A DNA stretch of 16,053 nt. Source: FEN-1219 sp035644475 (GTDB taxonomy: Bacteria > Pseudomonadota > Gammaproteobacteria > Steroidobacterales > Rariloculaceae). Position numbers and translations under genes: made by a program. The stretch spans positions 1-16,053 of the forward strand of contig DASQOL010000226.1 of NCBI GenBank assembly GCA_035644475.1, written 5' to 3'. The notes beneath the pieces were generated by a model. The model saw only the letters and a program-made list of their open reading frames with translations, was not told the DNA's origin and ran no database searches. Shown piece after piece: positions 14,199-16,053 of this stretch; within the stretch, counting starts at the first letter, position 1; every line of letters starts with the position of its first letter.

Positions 14199-15446
14199 CT
14201 AGCCGCCGCGGGCGCGCTGCTCGTGCTGCCGGGCCGCGGGCGAGCCGTAGTCGCCAGCCGTTCGTGCCGCGGGCGCCGACCGGGCCACGACACGCAGCAG
14301 CACCGCGAACGCAACCGCCAGCAGCGGATCGGTGACCTCCGGCGACCGGCCGGGCAACCACTGCTGCGTCACCTCTATGGCCGTGAGCAGCAGCACGGCC
14401 GTCCCCGTCGCCGCCTTGAAGCTCCACCCCGCGCGCGTGCCGAGCCAGATCAACGCGGTGTACCAAAACGCCTTCTCGAAGAGCACGGTGTAGCCGAGCT
14501 CGAGATTGCCGGTGATCGAGTTGCGGAACGGCAGCCAACCGAACGCGGTCGGCGCCGCCGACCACGTGAACGGCTCGAGCCCCTGCAGCACGACGACCGT
14601 CACGGTAGCCGCGGCGAGCGCCGTCGCGCGGCGGCCGTCCTCGAGCCGCGCGAGCACCGCCGCGAGCGGAACGCAGAGCGGCAGCGCGATCAGCTCCGCG
14701 AGCGACAGGGCCTTGTCCACGATCACCAAGCGCCCGGCGATGACAAGACCTGCCGCGAGCGCGAGCGCGAGCCACGGATTCGCGCCCTTGACGCAGCGCC
14801 GCAGCGCGTGGTCGGCGACGAGCCAACCGACCACGTAGGAAAGGATCTGCAGCGGGCGTGTCTCGGGGCTCACGAACAGCGGCTTCAGCGCGTTCTTGTA
14901 TTTCTGCCAGTCGATCGTGGGCACGAACGGCGCGAGTCGGAAGCAGAACCAAAAGAGCAGCACCACGAGCGCCGTCGGGTCGGCCGCCTGGCCGGGCGCC
15001 CCGGTGAGTCGCAGCGCGCCCGCGAAGCGGTCGAGCAGCAGGGCCGCGACGCCTCCCGCGAGCGTGCCCACGCCGTTGAGCAGCAGGTCGGTGAGGCTCG
15101 ACACGCGTGACGGAGCGTACGCTTGCAGCACCTCGATGATGAACGACAGCCAGAGTCCGGTCGCGACCGAGGCGGCGAGCGCGAGGACGCGGCCGTAGCG
15201 CGCCCGGGCGAGCGGCACGAGACCGAGGCCGAGCGGCAGGTAGAGCAGCAGATTGGCGACGATGTCGCCTCGCGTCGTGCGGCGAAGCGTGAGGCCGAGC
15301 GCGATCTTGAGCACGTCGCCCGCGTCGTGACTGAAATTGAACGGGAACAACGAACCGTAGACGATGAGGCACATGCTGCCGAGCGCGATCCACGCGGCGA
15401 TCGGTTGCACGGGCGCCCGAACTGCGGGCGAGACTCGGTTCGACAT
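14199..15446 (-). CDS. VanZ-like integral membrane protein with internal duplication
   Basis: The 415-residue protein has about ten or more hydrophobic segments and two VanZ-type halves. In the first half IVYGSLFPFNF (28-38), DIVANLLLYLPLGLGL (61-76) and IIEVLQAYAPSRVSSLTDLL (103-122) match VanZ. In the second half AIEVTQQWLPGRSPEVTDPL (356-375) repeats the motif with identical spacing: E, two residues, Q, three, P, one, R, four, TD. VanZ gives low-level teicoplanin resistance, but most VanZ-like proteins have no known function. Single-domain members are usually about half this size. I chose ATG 15446; a GTG at 15482 is also possible, and neither has a strong Shine-Dalgarno. It lies 63 bp downstream of the alpha/beta hydrolase and 9 bp upstream of the HExxH gene. 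Confidence 0.87.
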   Translation of the reverse strand: MSNRVSPAVRAPVQPIAAWIALGSMCLIVYGSLFPFNFSHDAGDVLKIALGLTLRRTTRGDIVANLLLYLPLGLGLVPLARARYGRVLALAASVATGLWLSFIIEVLQAYAPSRVSSLTDLLLNGVGTLAGGVAALLLDRFAGALRLTGAPGQAADPTALVVLLFWFCFRLAPFVPTIDWQKYKNALKPLFVSPETRPLQILSYVVGWLVADHALRRCVKGANPWLALALAAGLVIAGRLVIVDKALSLAELIALPLCVPLAAVLARLEDGRRATALAAATVTVVVLQGLEPFTWSAAPTAFGWLPFRNSITGNLELGYTVLFEKAFWYTALIWLGTRAGWSFKAATGTAVLLLTAIEVTQQWLPGRSPEVTDPLLAVAFAVLLRVVARSAPAARTAGDYGSPAARQHEQRARGG

Positions 15447-15509
15447 GGCGGTAGCGTACCCGCCCCGCGTCCAGGTCTCCACGAGGACCGTTCAGCGTGG
15501 ATTCGCGCG

Positions 15510-16053
15510 CTAGGTGCCGCCGTGCGCGCGCACGAACTCGAGCACCGGTTGCGACAGCGACCGGTCCTGCGTCCCCACGGCGTAGGTCTCCGAGATGTGC
15601 GAGTGGCCCTCGAGGTGCACGCGCTCGACGGGCTTGCCGGCGGCCGCGCGCGCGGCCGCGAGCTTGTTCGTCTCGGCCTGGAAATTGTCGGGGTCGAGCT
15701 CGGCGTCGGTGACGAGCAGCGGTACGGTCGTCTTCAAGAGACCCGGCAGCGATGAGCGCTCGGGATAGGTCGCGACGTCCTCGCCGTAGTAGACCTTCCA
15801 GATCGATACCTCTTTGCCGAGGTCGTAGAAGCCCGACGTGAGGATCGCGCCCGCGACGCCCGCGTCGCGGCCTTTGCTCGCCATGCTCGCGAGATAGTCG
15901 CCGACGTGCGCGGCGCCGGCCGAATGCCCCCAGAGGAAGATCTTGCGCGGGTCGCCGCCGTACTGCGCGATGTTGGTCTTGAGCCACGCAACGGCCGCGG
16001 CGAGATCCTCGATGCCCGACGGCCACGTGCTCTGCGGTGCAAGGCGGTAGCTC
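15510..16053 (-). CDS. Alpha/beta hydrolase (carboxylesterase/lipase-like), 5' end outside window
   Basis: The frame is open from the window edge, so the N-terminus (oxyanion-hole HGG segment) is off the end. The visible 180 residues start SYRLAPQSTWPSGIEDLAAA, followed by IFLWGHSAGAAHVGDYLA, with the nucleophile serine in GHSAG at visible residue 44. Candidate acid residues are in LVTDAELDPDNF (116-120), and the catalytic His is one of GHSHISE (150 or 152). SYRLAPQxxWP and the spacing resemble the esterase/hormone-sensitive lipase class, which hydrolyses small carboxylic esters, probably intracellularly, but the signal peptide region cannot be seen. It is probably the first visible gene of the minus-strand run that continues with the VanZ-like gene 63 bp on. 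Substrate unknown. Confidence 0.9.
   Translation of the reverse strand, partial: SYRLAPQSTWPSGIEDLAAAVAWLKTNIAQYGGDPRKIFLWGHSAGAAHVGDYLASMASKGRDAGVAGAILTSGFYDLGKEVSIWKVYYGEDVATYPERSSLPGLLKTTVPLLVTDAELDPDNFQAETNKLAAARAAAGKPVERVHLEGHSHISETYAVGTQDRSLSQPVLEFVRAHGGT

Noticed and set aside
15447..15509. A separate small gene or terminator between the hydrolase and VanZ-like genes
   Set aside because: No convincing small frame or stable stem was found in these 63 bp.
13495..16026. An 843-residue open frame on the minus strand, and similar long frames at 1181-3118 and 10279-12072 on the plus strand
   Set aside because: They overlap clearly real genes in another frame and translate into Arg/Ala/Gly-dominated sequence without motifs, as expected for shadow frames in GC-rich DNA.

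Overview
This is a GC-rich, densely coded bacterial chromosome segment, most likely from a proteobacterium. A gammaproteobacterial, Steroidobacter-like lineage would fit, but no rRNA or marker gene is present to test this. The indications are a periplasmic PQQ dehydrogenase with a fused cytochrome c domain, a VPLPA-type (PEP-CTERM-like) sorting tail, a Tat-exported phospholipase C, many Sec signal peptides, and REP-like intergenic palindromes. I see no tRNA, rRNA, CRISPR array, transposase or integrase, and no gene-free stretch longer than 300 bases.

Left block (1-4319, + strand): two tandem quinoprotein dehydrogenase paralogs (the first cut by the window edge), then a DUF6152 protein and an unnamed secreted protein coupled by a GTGA overlap. 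The two dehydrogenases are separated only by eight tandem copies of a 14-bp unit. The second dehydrogenase is separated from the DUF6152 gene by a large inverted repeat. All four products are predicted to be periplasmic, so the block may be one oxidation module. That is inference from order, strand and export signals.

Middle (4320-9900): three stacked hairpins, a MATE exporter (-), a DUF4159 protein (+), an FAD-dependent oxidoreductase (+) whose start codon lies inside a REP-like repeat, a VPLPA-CTERM secreted protein (-), and a PRMT-like methyltransferase (+). The last two are divergent. The DUF4159 gene and the oxidoreductase are separated by a repeat-filled spacer.

Right (9901-16053): a Tat-dependent phospholipase C (-), divergent from a small VOC/glyoxalase-fold protein (+); a secreted protein of unknown family (+); and a minus-strand series of alpha/beta hydrolase (cut by the window edge), a VanZ-like membrane protein with an internal duplication, and a small exported HExxH protein that starts 9 nt after the VanZ-like stop.

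No complete, clearly new multi-gene system is evident. The best leads are the 14-bp tandem array between the dehydrogenases, the repeat that supplies the start of an oxidoreductase, the bacterial protein with PRMT-type double-E and THW motifs, and the duplicated VanZ protein paired with an HExxH protein.
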